Under the pieces are notes generated by a model. That model did no database searches, was not told the origin of the DNA, and saw nothing but the letters and a program-made list of their open reading frames with translations. A stretch of 64,000 nt of DNA, taken from Candidatus Binatia bacterium. Lineage in GTDB: Bacteria > Desulfobacterota > Binatia > HRBIN30. This document shows positions 9,116 through 18,533 of the stretch, one piece after another. The stretch lies in contig BPIR01000004.1 of NCBI GenBank assembly GCA_026004215.1, positions 167,183 through 231,182 on the forward strand, in the 5' to 3' direction. The position numbers and the translations under genes are program-made. Each line of letters starts with the position of its first letter. Position 1 is the stretch's first letter.

Positions 9116-10936
9116 ATGTCATTCGTAGGTCGACTGCCACTCGCCGGGGTGCGAGTTTTGGAATGGGGTGGCTACGAGGCAGCCGTGGCAGGGCGCGTGT
9201 TGGCCGGTTTAGGAGCCGCCGTTTGGATGGTCGAGGAGAGTACAGGACACCCACTTAGGCACGTTGGCCCGTGCGCGGCTGGTGCCGCGCGCGATACCGG
9301 GGGGCTAGCGTTTTCCTTTTGGGGCGTGGGTAAATCCGCGCTTGCTTTGCCCAGGAACGACGCAGAACTCGTACCGTGGCTGAGGGCAAATTGGTCATCA
9401 GTTGATGGTCTAATTACTTCAGCCGGCCCGCACTTTGGGACTACCCATAAGCGCCTTGTGGAAGACATGGTCGCTAAGAGCGTGCGTCACTTTTGGGTTC
9501 ATATTGATACTACCCGGATGTCATCGTTACCTTGCGAAGTCGCTATCGGTGCCAATGGCCTTGGGGAGCGGACCTTATCTGCATTGAGGTTTATCTTGGG
9601 GGTTCGCGCTGCGGCTAGCTGCGTTGCCGGACTGTTGAGCGAGGCAGGATATTTCGAAGAATTGCGAGCTCAGGACTTTGTACAAGAGCTCACGGACTTA
9701 ATTGGTTCCTTGACTGGCTCAGGAGGTCATTACTGGGATAAAGGGTTTCAATGCTTGCCTACGCGTGATGGGTGGGTCAACGCTTCCATACTAGGAAACT
9801 GGGATTCCCTTGCGTATGCGCTTTACGAAGCCGGCGCCGGCGCATGGATCGTCGCCGAAAGTTTGCGGGACGTGTACACGCGCTATTCGCGGGCCGACGC
9901 CATTTTTGACCTTCTGCGCACCTGGTGTCAGCCTTGGCGGGCTGTTCCGCTCACGCGGTGGGCGCAAGTGCGGCGCATTCCGTTTGCTGCCGTGCGGTGC
10001 CCCACAAAATTGTCCACGGATCCGCAGTTGCGGGCTCGACGTTTTTTCTTCGACTGTTCTTCACTGACTCTCGGGTCGGTACTTAGGTATCCCCGTTTGC
10101 CCATAGTCTTTTCTCGGGCTGCTCACCCAGAATTGGCGCCAGTGCCTGAGTTGCCTTCCGCACAGTTTATCGCCCAGGGTCAAGCTAGCCTCCCTGAATG
10201 CACCGATCATCGGGGTGCGTCGGGTGCGGCCCTCCAGGGGGTCAAGGTCGTTGATTTTACGCATGCGCTCTCCGGGCCACTCATGACTTCGTGGCTAGTC
10301 GGGTACGGCGCGGAGGTCGTCAAGGTGGATCCGCCTGGGTTGGCGCGAACGAGGCAAGTTCACGGGGAGATCTTTTCGGCGCTGCGGAGAGGGAAGGCTA
10401 CCATCGAGGCTTCTCCCGAAGCGGACTCGGGGCGAGCAAAAGTGTTGGACTTAATCAGTAACGCCGATTTACTTGCGGACAACCTCAGTGCGCGGGTCAT
10501 GCCCAACTGGGGCTTGTCGTACCGATTTCTGAAAAATCTTAACCCGAGGCTGGTCCAAGTACGTATGACGGCTTTTGGGCTGACAGGACCATTGCGGCAC
10601 TGGATAGCATATGCCCCAACACTTCACGCATGGTCTGGTCATACCTGGCTTTTCGGGCGGCGGGCCAATGGTTCGTCGCGCGGTGAGGGATGGCCGATAC
10701 CGTTTGCGGATCTGCTTGGCGCTGCGTTTGGACTGCTTGGTAGCCTTGCAGGCTTGTTTTACACGCGGCGCGCGGGTGCCGGGACGTTGGTGGACGTGAG
10801 TCAGTACGAATGTGCTGTTTTCGGTTTGGGGCCTATTGGGATGGTGGTCGCCAACCCTGACCTCTGGCCGCAATGTTTTCGCGCAATCCGAGATGGGACG
10901 TTTCGAGGTAACATCTTGTGGGGAGTTCAGGAGTAG
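9116..10936 (+). CDS. Tandem class III CoA-transferase (CaiB/BaiF family), C-terminally truncated
   Basis: This 606-residue protein contains two CaiB/BaiF units. The first (about 8-365) starts LPLAGVRVLEWGG and has WVNASILGNW. The second (about 370 to the end) starts ALQGVKVVDFTHALSGPL, with YGAEVVKVDPP, DLLADNLSARVM and PFADLLGAAFGLLGSLAGL. The family moves CoA between carboxylic acids through an aspartyl-CoA intermediate. The Asp in PFADLLGA is the likely nucleophile, and the matching place in unit one lacks it. Unit two stops after VDVSQYECAVFG... and lacks its last third, so the gene is probably truncated; a repeat array begins 44 bases after the stop. ATG 9116 is preferred over GTG 9107 because AAAGGG lies 8 bases upstream. 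A repeat core lies inside the coding region at 9244. Confidence 0.85.
   Translation: MSFVGRLPLAGVRVLEWGGYEAAVAGRVLAGLGAAVWMVEESTGHPLRHVGPCAAGAARDTGGLAFSFWGVGKSALALPRNDAELVPWLRANWSSVDGLITSAGPHFGTTHKRLVEDMVAKSVRHFWVHIDTTRMSSLPCEVAIGANGLGERTLSALRFILGVRAAASCVAGLLSEAGYFEELRAQDFVQELTDLIGSLTGSGGHYWDKGFQCLPTRDGWVNASILGNWDSLAYALYEAGAGAWIVAESLRDVYTRYSRADAIFDLLRTWCQPWRAVPLTRWAQVRRIPFAAVRCPTKLSTDPQLRARRFFFDCSSLTLGSVLRYPRLPIVFSRAAHPELAPVPELPSAQFIAQGQASLPECTDHRGASGAALQGVKVVDFTHALSGPLMTSWLVGYGAEVVKVDPPGLARTRQVHGEIFSALRRGKATIEASPEADSGRAKVLDLISNADLLADNLSARVMPNWGLSYRFLKNLNPRLVQVRMTAFGLTGPLRHWIAYAPTLHAWSGHTWLFGRRANGSSRGEGWPIPFADLLGAAFGLLGSLAGLFYTRRAGAGTLVDVSQYECAVFGLGPIGMVVANPDLWPQCFRAIRDGTFRGNILWGVQE
9244..9257 (+). 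repeat. GGACACCCACTTAG core inside a coding region
   Basis: This is the only exact core found within a gene. It encodes Gly-His-Pro-Leu at the place where CaiB proteins usually have G-D-P-L-R, so it may be chance convergence on coding sequence. Confidence 0.5.
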
Positions 10937-10979
10937 AGGGAGACTGCCCAAACTTCAGGGCGGGCGCGTATCAGCATCC

Positions 10980-11142
10980 GGGACACCCACTTTTTTCCAG
11001 CATCCAGTATCAGCATCCGGGACACCCACTTTTTTTCCAGCATCCAGGACACCCACTTTTTCGCGGTCATGTGTAGTGCAGCGGTGGGACAGTCATTCCC
11101 ACGGGTATTCCGTGCGTCCCTGGGACACCCGCTTTTGCGAGG
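10980..11142 (+). repeat. GGACACCCAC array, forward, 3 exact copies and 1 variant
   Basis: Exact cores start at 10981, 11020 and 11047. The first two share CAGCATCCGGGACACCCAC with T(6-7)CCAGCATCC behind. A variant GGGACACCCGCTTTTGCG starts at 11122. Confidence 0.85.
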
Positions 11143-11946
11143 TATTTTGCCGCGACTGCGCGATAAGGAATTCCTGGGACAGTCACCGTTTTTGCGAGTC
11201 TTTTGCGGCCCCTGTTTTTGCGAGTCTTTTCCGGTACCCGTGCGATTACCGCGTCGGGATCGCAGCCTCGTGGGACAGTAGTAGAGAGGACCGTCGAAAA
11301 CCTCGCGCTATTTACGGGGAAATTTGGGCGACGGGAAAACGTGCGCCTTACGCACATTAAGTTTCGCTTGTACGCCGGACCGCTTTGGAGACCTTCGGGT
11401 CCTTATCCTGGATCCGCGGGCCCCCCGGTTTGGAAAGCAATGCGGTCATTTGACCAAAACAGGACTCTCTAGACGGAGGGGGGAGGCTCGCGAATTAGCT
11501 GTGAAGTAACGGCCGGCAAAAGCTTGGTTCAGGGAGGTCCGGATTACAATCGTCGTGCCGTCCTTGTGGCCTGCTCGTCGGCTCTTAGCTTTGGAATTGT
11601 CTTTAGTGGCTCGCTTTGCCGCCTCGTAGAGACTTCGTCGATTGGTTCAGAGCCGCATCTTCTAATCAATGTGGAGCCGGTGGCATCTAGCCACCGGCAG
11701 TAGCTTTTCGCGTGACCGGATGCGCTGTGGAGCCGGATCTCCAAGTGGCGCGTTCAGTTTTTCCGTCAGTGAAAGGATGCGAGCGTTGGGGTTTCGCCCG
11801 TTAACAAGTACTTGGTAACAACAGCTTGCCGCCATACGCCCTGGATGGCGCTGTGACCTTGGAGGCGCCAAGTGATCGAGATCCACGCTGTTCGGGCTGT
11901 CCTCTAAGAGCGAGGGAGGATCTTAGGCTCTGCAGTACCTTCTTCC

Positions 11947-12088
11947 TTTGTGGGTGTCCGTAATCGAGTGTTGGTCCAGTGCGTTCTCTTTTCGTGAGTA
12001 TCTCCAATGTAGTGCGCATTTTCGTGGGGGTCCGTAATTAGTTCCGTGGGTGTCCCTAATTGGTTTCCCTAATTGGTTGCCTAATTGG
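11947..12088 (-). repeat. GTGGGTGTCC array, reverse, with CCTAATTGG triplication
   Basis: Exact cores lie at 11950 and 12046, with a decayed copy (GTGGGGGTCCGTAATT) at about 12024. CCTAATTGG, the flank of the last core, is repeated at 12055, 12068 and 12080, showing small-scale tandem growth. Confidence 0.75.
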
Positions 12089-12480
12089 TTGGTTTCGTTC
12101 ATCGGTTTGAGGATGTTTGGCATTCGGCGCAATGCGCGGTGCCTTTGAGTTGAACTCGGAGCGACGGAGCACGCCCGCCTCTGTGCCTCCGTAGCATGTT
12201 TGCGCCATCAGCGCGGGGAAGAAAGGACTTCGCGGGTTCTGGTCCAACGCCCAGTTGGGTCGATGTTGGTGTCCAAGTTCAAGCAAGTCTCAGGTCACAT
12301 TGCCTGCAGTAGCCGCTCTGGGCGAACCTCGATCGAAATCGTCGAAATGTGTGTGCTCGGCTTTGCTCTTAGGCATTCAAGCGAAAGCACCAGTAGCTAT
12401 GCTGGTGCCTTGTGGCCCCTGGCACGTGATCCCGCCGTGCCGTTGTGATGGACGGCAGTAGGTGCTGCGGGAAGTGGCCT

Positions 12481-13482
12481 TCATGCGGCCTTTCGGTAGA
12501 GCGCCTGTGCAGCTCGACTCCCGTGGCATCGCCGCTGCCCTAACCGCTGGCAATTCGCTAGCAGGCGATCCACGTGTCCTGCCCACGTAGGAAAGGTCCG
12601 GCCGAAGTTTTGTACTGCGTCCGCGAACCGCTCGGGATGCAGCCCCAAGCGCTCTAAGGCCGCCACCGCCGCCCATCGCGTACCCTGTTCCTCTGATCGC
12701 CCCTGCAATGCTTCCGCGCAGGTTTCGAGCAGTTCGACGTACGATTGAAAGTCAATTGGGATGGGGCGGGCCGACTCGCCGTCGTGCTCCGAGACCATAG
12801 GGGGTTGATGGGCACTGGCGGAGTCACCGAAGCCGACAAGCCATTGCTCAACGCTGGTGCTCGAGCGGCGTTTCTGTTTCAGCCGTTCCCCGATGGAACT
12901 GAAAGAAGAGCTAGATAGCGATCGTGACAAGCCAGCTTTGACCTCGTTTAAATCGACGTAGCACATACAAGTGACCAGTGCTGCATCGTCAAGTAAAGCT
13001 TGGCTGTGGTATCTCCCCTCCCAAAAGCGGCCAGTGCAGCCGTCTTCACGGTTTGCACGCCTGGCGATAGCCTCGTTTAAGCACCTCATAAACCAACTTA
13101 AGCTGCACAAACGGTGTCGCCATTTTGCTGCCAGGTCTCGCTGGACCTCGGGAGGCATTTGTCTGGCTCGCTCGGCGCTGCGCGGAAAAACTTGCCCCCA
13201 GCGATCAAAGACTTCGTTGTCACTCCATTTGAGGGCGCGTCCGCAATCAATCGCCACCACCAAATGATAATGGTTTGTCATGATGGCGTAGGCGTGGACG
13301 TTCATCGCAAATACTCTGGATAAGAAGCGGATTTTGTCTACCAGCCATTGCCTTCGATGGTTCAAGTTTTTGCCGCTTGAACGGTCCCTTCCACATAGAT
13401 GGGCTCGCCGCACGCAACGGCTGGTGACGTGATAATAAGGGGTGACCTGGGGGTTAACAATTTGAAACCGGGGCCTTGCCAT
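12481..13482 (-). CDS. REP-associated-type tyrosine transposase (Y1 HUH, IS200-like)
   Basis: A 333-residue Y1-transposase-family protein. N-terminal RFQIVNPQVTPYYHVTSRCVRRAHLCG is the usual family opening. AYAIMTNHYHLVV contains the metal-binding His-hydrophobic-His pair, and SLSWFMRCLNEAIARRANRE then DGCTGRFWEGRYHSQALLDD and YVDLNEVKAGL are hallmark segments. The enzyme nicks single-stranded hairpins through a tyrosine. Relatives are usually single-copy genes thought to be domesticated and, in several groups, tied to short extragenic palindromes. It is full length with an intact HUH motif, so it may be active. Repeat arrays lie about 0.4 kb past its 3' end and about 0.8 kb upstream. No IS-like terminal repeats are visible. 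The C-terminal 130 residues are variable. Confidence 0.92.
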   Translation of the reverse strand: MARPRFQIVNPQVTPYYHVTSRCVRRAHLCGRDRSSGKNLNHRRQWLVDKIRFLSRVFAMNVHAYAIMTNHYHLVVAIDCGRALKWSDNEVFDRWGQVFPRSAERARQMPPEVQRDLAAKWRHRLCSLSWFMRCLNEAIARRANREDGCTGRFWEGRYHSQALLDDAALVTCMCYVDLNEVKAGLSRSLSSSSFSSIGERLKQKRRSSTSVEQWLVGFGDSASAHQPPMVSEHDGESARPIPIDFQSYVELLETCAEALQGRSEEQGTRWAAVAALERLGLHPERFADAVQNFGRTFPTWAGHVDRLLANCQRLGQRRCHGSRAAQALYRKAA

Positions 13483-14676
13483 GTCATGTAGTGTACAGTG
13501 ATTTTATGTTTCATTCAAGTATATATTCTACGCATAGGGCGGCCTGTTTACCGTTCCGACGGTGGCCCGCCTCTCGCTCCGCCTCTTCGAGCGAGGCGCT
13601 TTGGTTTCCCCCATAGTCCCGCATGAAATTTCTCCTCATCCTGGCTCCGGGGCTTGGCCACGGTGTCAACGATTCGATCGATTTGGGCATTGTGCGAGAC
13701 TGGCTCTGGGCGGCCTGCGACTAACAAGAGGAAGGGGCTCGGTTTTGGAAGCAAGCTGGGGCGGCATGCCACGATCATTCGGGGTAGACGCTGCCGGGCG
13801 ACCAAATTTCGAGGAGCGCCCGGGTCGTCTCTCTTTCTACGACATTGACCGATTGAACGGCGAAACGCGCCGCTGTGTAGGTTAGGTGCTCGTAACTGGA
13901 AAGCCACACTTCAACGCGAAGAAATGCGGGGCGACGTGTTTCGCGGGAGCCATGCGCTTCGCTCGCGGTCTTGCTTGAATCCCTCAGGCGCGTGGGAATC
14001 TTTCGCGTCCGGAAATAGACCCATCGCGGGGTTCCTGGTTCGTTGCTGCTATGGCGTCTTATCGCCGGTGCGGCTCAAGCTCGGTCTGAGCTAAGTGAGC
14101 GATGTTTAATGGGGTTCGGTGTGTGAGCCGGCGGCAAGTCCGGAATCGCACAAGTCGGCCCTTCAAATGCGACTGACGCCCAATTCGTGACTCTCCTGTA
14201 TTCGGTTGAGCATGGAGAAGAGACTGCAGGTTCGGTGTCGGTCAAGAGTTTGCTTTCCAGATTGTTCCCCGTTCCTCCATGCGTCGAAAATTTGGGTGTC
14301 GGGCTAGCTTCCAAGAGTTCTTGCGTTGAGACCGGAAAATGTGGGTGTCCCAAAAGTTCTTTCCCACAAGTTCTTCTGCTGAGACCCGTAAGTGTGGGTG
14401 TCCCAAAAGTTCCCTCGATGTGTCTGAGCGTGGGTGTCCAAAAAGTTCCGAACGAAAATTAGTGCCCCCAGGTAATCGGGGTGGAAAAAGGTGGCTAAAG
14501 TTTTTGGGCGAGATGGAGGAGGGAGGGGGACACGCACTCTGCTTGCCGTTGCTGGCCGTCGGTAGAGAGCCAACACAACACGGCCCTGTTGGCAGGTGCG
14601 AGTGGTCGCTTGTCATCCATAGAGAATTGTGGGAGGTAAGCAAAACAACTTTGGCGCGTTGAAAGGAAGTGCATCA
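13483..14676. other. 1.2-kb noncoding stretch upstream of the transposase and uspA-like genes
   Basis: Bases 13485-13540 are AT-rich (TATATTCTACGCATA) and may hold the transposase promoter. The segment at about 13548-13660 is GC-rich with imperfect inverted repeats (CCTCTCGCTC...GAGCGAGG). Bases 13910-14280 show nothing recognisable. A reverse repeat array fills 14287-14449. AAAGGAAG (14662-14669) precedes the next gene. Confidence 0.55.
14287..14449 (-). repeat. GTGGGTGTCC array, reverse, 3 exact copies and 1 relic
   Basis: Exact cores lie at 14341, 14394 and 14429, and a relic TTGGGTGTCG at about 14292. The first two exact copies sit in related units of about 54 bp (AAGTTCTTCTGCTGAGACC-like before the core, CCCAAAAGTTC after). 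The flank here (AAAAGTTC) differs from the other arrays. Confidence 0.8.
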
Positions 14677-15120
14677 ATGCCACGCGAGTTCAAAACTATA
14701 CTTTGTCCGACGGACTTTTCGGAGGATTCCTACCTGGCGCTGGAGTACGCGCGTCAATTTGCTGAGCTCTCTCAGGGGAAGATTTTGCTGCCACACGTGA
14801 TTCATGTTCCCACGGAATCCTTGTACGATGAACACGGGCGGTGGCAGAGTTCGGATCAAATCGAGAAGAGGGCGTGGACTCTTTTGCAAAAAGTACGTGA
14901 AGAGAAGCTGGCCGGGTTCCCCAATGTAGAGCCACTCGTGATTTGGGGTAATCCAGTGGAGGAACTGGTGGCATTGTGCAAGGAACGTAATGTAGATTTG
15001 CTGGTGATCTGCACCCACGGGCGCACCGGCCTGAGACACTTGCTCCTAGGGAGTGTTGCTGAAAACCTGATTCGGTTGGCACCGTGCCCAGTGTTCGTCG
15101 TGCGGCGAGGTGCCAAGTGA
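14677..15120 (+). CDS. UspA-family universal stress protein
   Basis: A 147-residue single-domain universal stress protein. FKTILCPTDFSEDSYLALEYA is the N-terminal strand-helix with the conserved Asp, and VDLLVICTHGRTGLRHLLLGSVAENLIRLAPCPVFVV contains the G-2x-G-9x-G-S nucleotide-binding pattern, so it probably belongs to the ATP-binding subgroup. These cytoplasmic proteins raise stress tolerance by means that vary between species. ATG 14677 is chosen because AAAGGAAG lies about 8 bases upstream; the frame extends further but without a better start. It is convergent with holA, with only 11 bases between the stops and no obvious terminator hairpin. Confidence 0.93.
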   Translation: MPREFKTILCPTDFSEDSYLALEYARQFAELSQGKILLPHVIHVPTESLYDEHGRWQSSDQIEKRAWTLLQKVREEKLAGFPNVEPLVIWGNPVEELVALCKERNVDLLVICTHGRTGLRHLLLGSVAENLIRLAPCPVFVVRRGAK

Positions 15121-15131
15121 CGAATGGAAGT

Positions 15132-16685
15132 TTAAACGTTTCGACCGCTCGTTTGTTTAGTACACCAGCGCAGGATGAAGCCCTCAAGCAAAATTTGTCC
15201 TTCGCTCATCGATGCAGCTTTTAGCCGTTGTTCCAACGCACTTAGGGACACTAAAGCCTTCCGCAGATCTTGAGAGCGCCAAAGTAGCGCGTGCTGGAAA
15301 CGTTTAAAGACTGCGTACGGGTGGACTTTCCCTAAAAGGGCCAGTTCCTCATCAGGAATTTTCGTGAGAATAGTGCTCGAAAAGTACTGAAAGTCACTAA
15401 AGGCACGCGGCAAGCTCGTGTTTGGGAGTTCGGCTCGGCCGGTCCTGTTTCCCCCGCCCGCTCGTAGGTTACTGGAACTCGGTTGAAGGCGACGGACGGG
15501 AGTGACCTCCTCTCCTTCACTAGAAGATCTCTGTTTCGCCGACAAAAACGTCCTAAGATTCAATTCAGTGTATTCAGACACAAAGAGCAAATTTCTGAGC
15601 TCCTTGGCAATCATCGCTATCAATCGAAGTGGGTGCTCACCTTGATCAAGCAGGTCCTGCAATTTGTGAAGTACCTGTGCCGCATCTCGCGTGGCTAGTG
15701 CGGTTGTGAAATCAAACACCCAGCTTTCAGCAAGATCCGTGGAATATAAGGATACGTCGCCTGCTCGAATTTGGGTTTTCTCACCCACAGCCAGGCAAAG
15801 CTTCTCCACTTCTGTTGCGAGCCGAGTCGTGTCCACGCCTGCGCGCTGGATGAGTAGCTCCAGAGCTTGAGGCTCTATGGTTTTGTGGTGGTCGCGTAGC
15901 ACCTCCTGAATGACAAAGTGCGCAGACTCCCGGCTTAATGCCCCAGAGCGGTCGCGCTCGAGTTCTAAAACGATCCCGCCGCCGATTTGTTGGATCTTCT
16001 TCCAAAGCTGGCTGCTCTGATCTAGCCGCTCCCCAGTGAGGATCAGAGTGAGTTTGAGAGAAGGAGCTTCCTCCAGGTAGGCTACTACGGGCTCCAAGGG
16101 GTCTGACGGTGATGTTTGTAGTTCCTCTTTGTGGTGCCGCAGGAACTCCAAGATTTGCAGAACGGTGTCAGCTTCCGCCTTGTCCAGTTCCTTACCGAAG
16201 AGCTCCTTCTGGCGATATTTTGCCGGTAAGCTGTCACCCATGGTGTGTGACTCTGGAGGATCCCAGCCAGCCTTTCGCAATATTGCTGCTAGATTCGTGG
16301 CTGCCTCGACGGTGTGCCCGGAGGCCCACTGCTGCAAAACGTGCTCCAATGACTCATCCCGATTTTCGCGCCGCGAAACGACTTCAACGTTGTGGACCCA
16401 AATGACCTTCCGCGCAGCCCCAAAGGCCGGCGTCCTGATGCTATGCAAGACAGAGTTCCAATTCGCTGAACGGGCGTCATACCGCTCTAAGTTCCACGCG
16501 CGCTCTCCCGGTGGAACCAAAGCATCGATAACGGCCTTGGCCGCCCGATCTGTGAGGTATTGATCACCGATAAAGGCATACACGCGGCGGACCTCTCCTT
16601 GGCCCAGCACCTTCAAAAGGTGCTCCAGAGACCGAGGTCCTCGCTGTGTTCCTTGGCCGCGGTGAGACGATGAGGACTTCCTCAT
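15132..16685 (-). CDS. holA: DNA polymerase III delta subunit, unusually long
   Basis: This is the clamp-loader delta subunit that opens the sliding clamp during replication. Family features in order: RRVYAFIGDQYLTDRA near the N-terminus, LEPVVAYLEEAPSLKLTLILTGERLD (strand before the linker), TIEPQALELLIQRAGVDTTRLATEVEKL and ESWVFDFTTALATRDAAQVLHKLQDLLDQGEHPLRLIAMIAKELRNLL. At 517 residues it is much longer than the usual 330-350. The excess is an acidic insertion at about 125-200 and a Ser/Arg-rich low-complexity stretch at about 385-425 (QRSSSEGEEVTPVRRLQPSS). Its stop lies 11 bases from that of the uspA-like gene on the other strand. Confidence 0.85.
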   Translation of the reverse strand: MRKSSSSHRGQGTQRGPRSLEHLLKVLGQGEVRRVYAFIGDQYLTDRAAKAVIDALVPPGERAWNLERYDARSANWNSVLHSIRTPAFGAARKVIWVHNVEVVSRRENRDESLEHVLQQWASGHTVEAATNLAAILRKAGWDPPESHTMGDSLPAKYRQKELFGKELDKAEADTVLQILEFLRHHKEELQTSPSDPLEPVVAYLEEAPSLKLTLILTGERLDQSSQLWKKIQQIGGGIVLELERDRSGALSRESAHFVIQEVLRDHHKTIEPQALELLIQRAGVDTTRLATEVEKLCLAVGEKTQIRAGDVSLYSTDLAESWVFDFTTALATRDAAQVLHKLQDLLDQGEHPLRLIAMIAKELRNLLFVSEYTELNLRTFLSAKQRSSSEGEEVTPVRRLQPSSSNLRAGGGNRTGRAELPNTSLPRAFSDFQYFSSTILTKIPDEELALLGKVHPYAVFKRFQHALLWRSQDLRKALVSLSALEQRLKAASMSEGQILLEGFILRWCTKQTSGRNV

Positions 16686-16977
16686 GACTGCGAACGTATC
16701 TCCTCAGACATGGAATACGGCCGATTTTCTCTTGTCGCGGCTTTAATTAGGACACCCTGTGCTTCAATGTGCCTCGGTTGGGCATGCTCATAACTCGATC
16801 CGGCAGAGGGCGAAAGACTGATCAGGCAACAAACTACAACGTCTGGGGCAACCACAACCGATCGCAGGGGCCGCGAGACTTCCTTGCCACTTTCCAGACC
16901 TTTCCGGGCACGCTTTGACGGCAGCAAAGCTTTTCAGGCGACTTTTTACTCTTTCTCAGACTTCTTGGGACTTCCTG

Positions 16978-17036
16978 GGACACCCACTTTTCAGGAGCCT
17001 TTCTGGGGTGACTTTCTGGGACACCCACTTTTTCGG
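16978..17036 (+). repeat. GGACACCCAC array, forward, 2 copies
   Basis: GGGACACCCACTTTTCAGG starts at 16978 and GGGACACCCACTTTTTCGG at 17018. Both are preceded by an ACTTTCTGG/ACTTCCTGG-type flank, indicating a unit of about 40 bp. Confidence 0.82.
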
Positions 17037-17984
17037 ACACATTTCTGTAACCTAGTTCCCCCGTTTTTTGACACCTACGAAATCACTCTTTGTGAGCTCC
17101 GTGGAGCTGCTGGCCGGCTTCTTGGACATTGTCGACCCTTTAGGATTGCACACTTGGCCTCGAGACCGTTCGGCGGGCGAACCGGCATAAGGTCAGGAAG
17201 CACGCAAGAGGGAAAGCGCTCGAGCCGAAAGGAGGACTTCAGCGCGCTCGGACCCGGTGAGGTGCTCGCATATGAGCATGCTGTTCCAAATGCTCCTGGG
17301 GCAAGCACGGCCGATTGCTGCCCTTGAACTTCACGGGTTAACGCAACCGCACTGGGGTATTGCGGTCCACTTCCACCCCAGAAACGGGTTGTGCAGTGCA
17401 GCGGTGCATATGTTCTTTAGTGTTAGTTGAGCATCGTTCGGATGGTTGCCTGCAAGCTGTGCAAACCTGGCCTCCCCTGCCGCGGGTGGGTCGCTCGCGA
17501 ACTGCGCTCTGCGAGGGTGGGCGAAATCCCCTGCCGATTTGGTCGGCTTTGAATGGTGTGGGTCAAATGTACTTGGCAGTGTGCTTGTCGGTAGGTCGCC
17601 GAGCAAGTCCGCAAAATCGAATTCCCCGAGTAAGCCGATTGCGGTGCAAAATAACGTGCCGGAGCGATACTGGTGCCGGAACATCTGGAAATAGGCATGC
17701 AGATGTCAGGCCCTTTGGGGAGGTAAGCAGACGAATCCACTGCAGTACTCACCTTATATAGTCTGTGGCCCGCTGTGCCATTCCATCCCAGCCTACGCTT
17801 TTGCGCAGCGTGAGCAGGGCTGCGGCCCTGCTTGATTTGAAGGATCGGGGTTATCCGTGGCCGCAGATCGAGGGCCTCGTCCCGCGTTCGACCTTCTAAA
17901 CGCAGCCAAAAGTGGTGCAGTGCTCCCGATTCAATGACGTTTTGCCGGCAGGCAACGGTCCCGTTCCGGCTCATCTCTAGTGAC

Positions 17985-18068
17985 AAAAGTGGGTGTCCAG
18001 TTTTGGGGTTCCAGTTTTGGGGTGCGGTTTGGGGCGGCCACTGCGCAAAAGTGGGTGTCCAAATTGGG
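17985..18068 (-). repeat. GTGGGTGTCC array, reverse, 2 copies
   Basis: AAAAGTGGGTGTCCAGTTTT starts at 17985 and AAAAGTGGGTGTCC at 18047, followed by AAATTGGG. TTCCAGTTTTGGGG-like sequence is repeated between them. Confidence 0.8.
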
Positions 18069-18520
18069 AATAGAGCAACTTAGAACCGCCTAGCACCCGG
18101 AACCTGCCGAAGACGAGGGCCTGATCGAAGTGCTGCTCTGGCAGATCGGGGCCGGATGCACAGCGGCGCGCAAGATCGCCGGCAGCGGCACCAAGTCGTT
18201 CGTTGGACAATGCTGTTATCAGGGGTGCCGCTGCCGTCCCCGTATTGAATTCTTGCCCTCACCCCGGGCCAGTCTTCGGGTTTGAGAACGCAACCCATGC
18301 CGCACGGGCTGGCGCCCAAACTCACGACTAAAAACCTGACGAATGTATTACTGATGACCCCCTTGTCGCGGGGATTTGGCCTCAGGGGCTAATCACTTTG
18401 ATTAGCTTACTCGCTCAGAGTGAGTAGCCTAGGGCTTCGGCAGCTCCTCACGCCCTTGATTTCGCGAGCCAACAAGCTTGGCAAGGCCCTTGCGTTCAAA
18501 CGCTCGCCAAAAACATCGGC

Positions 18521-18530
18521 GGGAGGAGGT
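18521..18530 (+). promoter_or_regulatory. Strong ribosome binding site deciding a start
   Basis: GGGAGGAGGT lies 3 bases before ATG 18534. The frame is open back to a GTG at 18420, but no comparable site precedes that codon, so translation most likely begins at 18534. Confidence 0.7.
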
Positions 18531-18533
18531 CCC

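Larger units (their letters stand above)
10937..12480. other. 1.5-kb noncoding island between facing repeat arrays
   Basis: Forward repeats (10980-11142) and reverse repeats (11947-12088) enclose about 0.8 kb without a credible gene. Degenerate GGGACAGTCA-type relics lie at about 11088, 11176 and 11272. From 12089 to 12480 I see no feature. The island lies between the truncated CoA-transferase and the 3' end of the Y1 transposase gene. Confidence 0.6.
16686..18533. other. 1.8-kb noncoding island between facing repeat arrays
   Basis: Two forward cores (16978-17036) and two reverse cores (17985-18068) enclose about 0.95 kb. A minus-strand frame of 187 codons (17423-17986) exists but its composition is not protein-like and I do not recognise it. 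From 18069 to 18520 nothing is visible until the strong ribosome site of the next gene. Confidence 0.6.

Noticed and set aside
17423..17986. 187-codon minus-strand frame in the 16.7-18.5 kb island
   Set aside because: No recognisable motif, no ribosome site, composition similar to random GC-rich translation. It could be a decayed gene but cannot be supported.
18420..18533. Upstream GTG start for the sigma-54 activator
   Set aside because: No ribosome site before it, whereas GGGAGGAGGT directly precedes ATG 18534.
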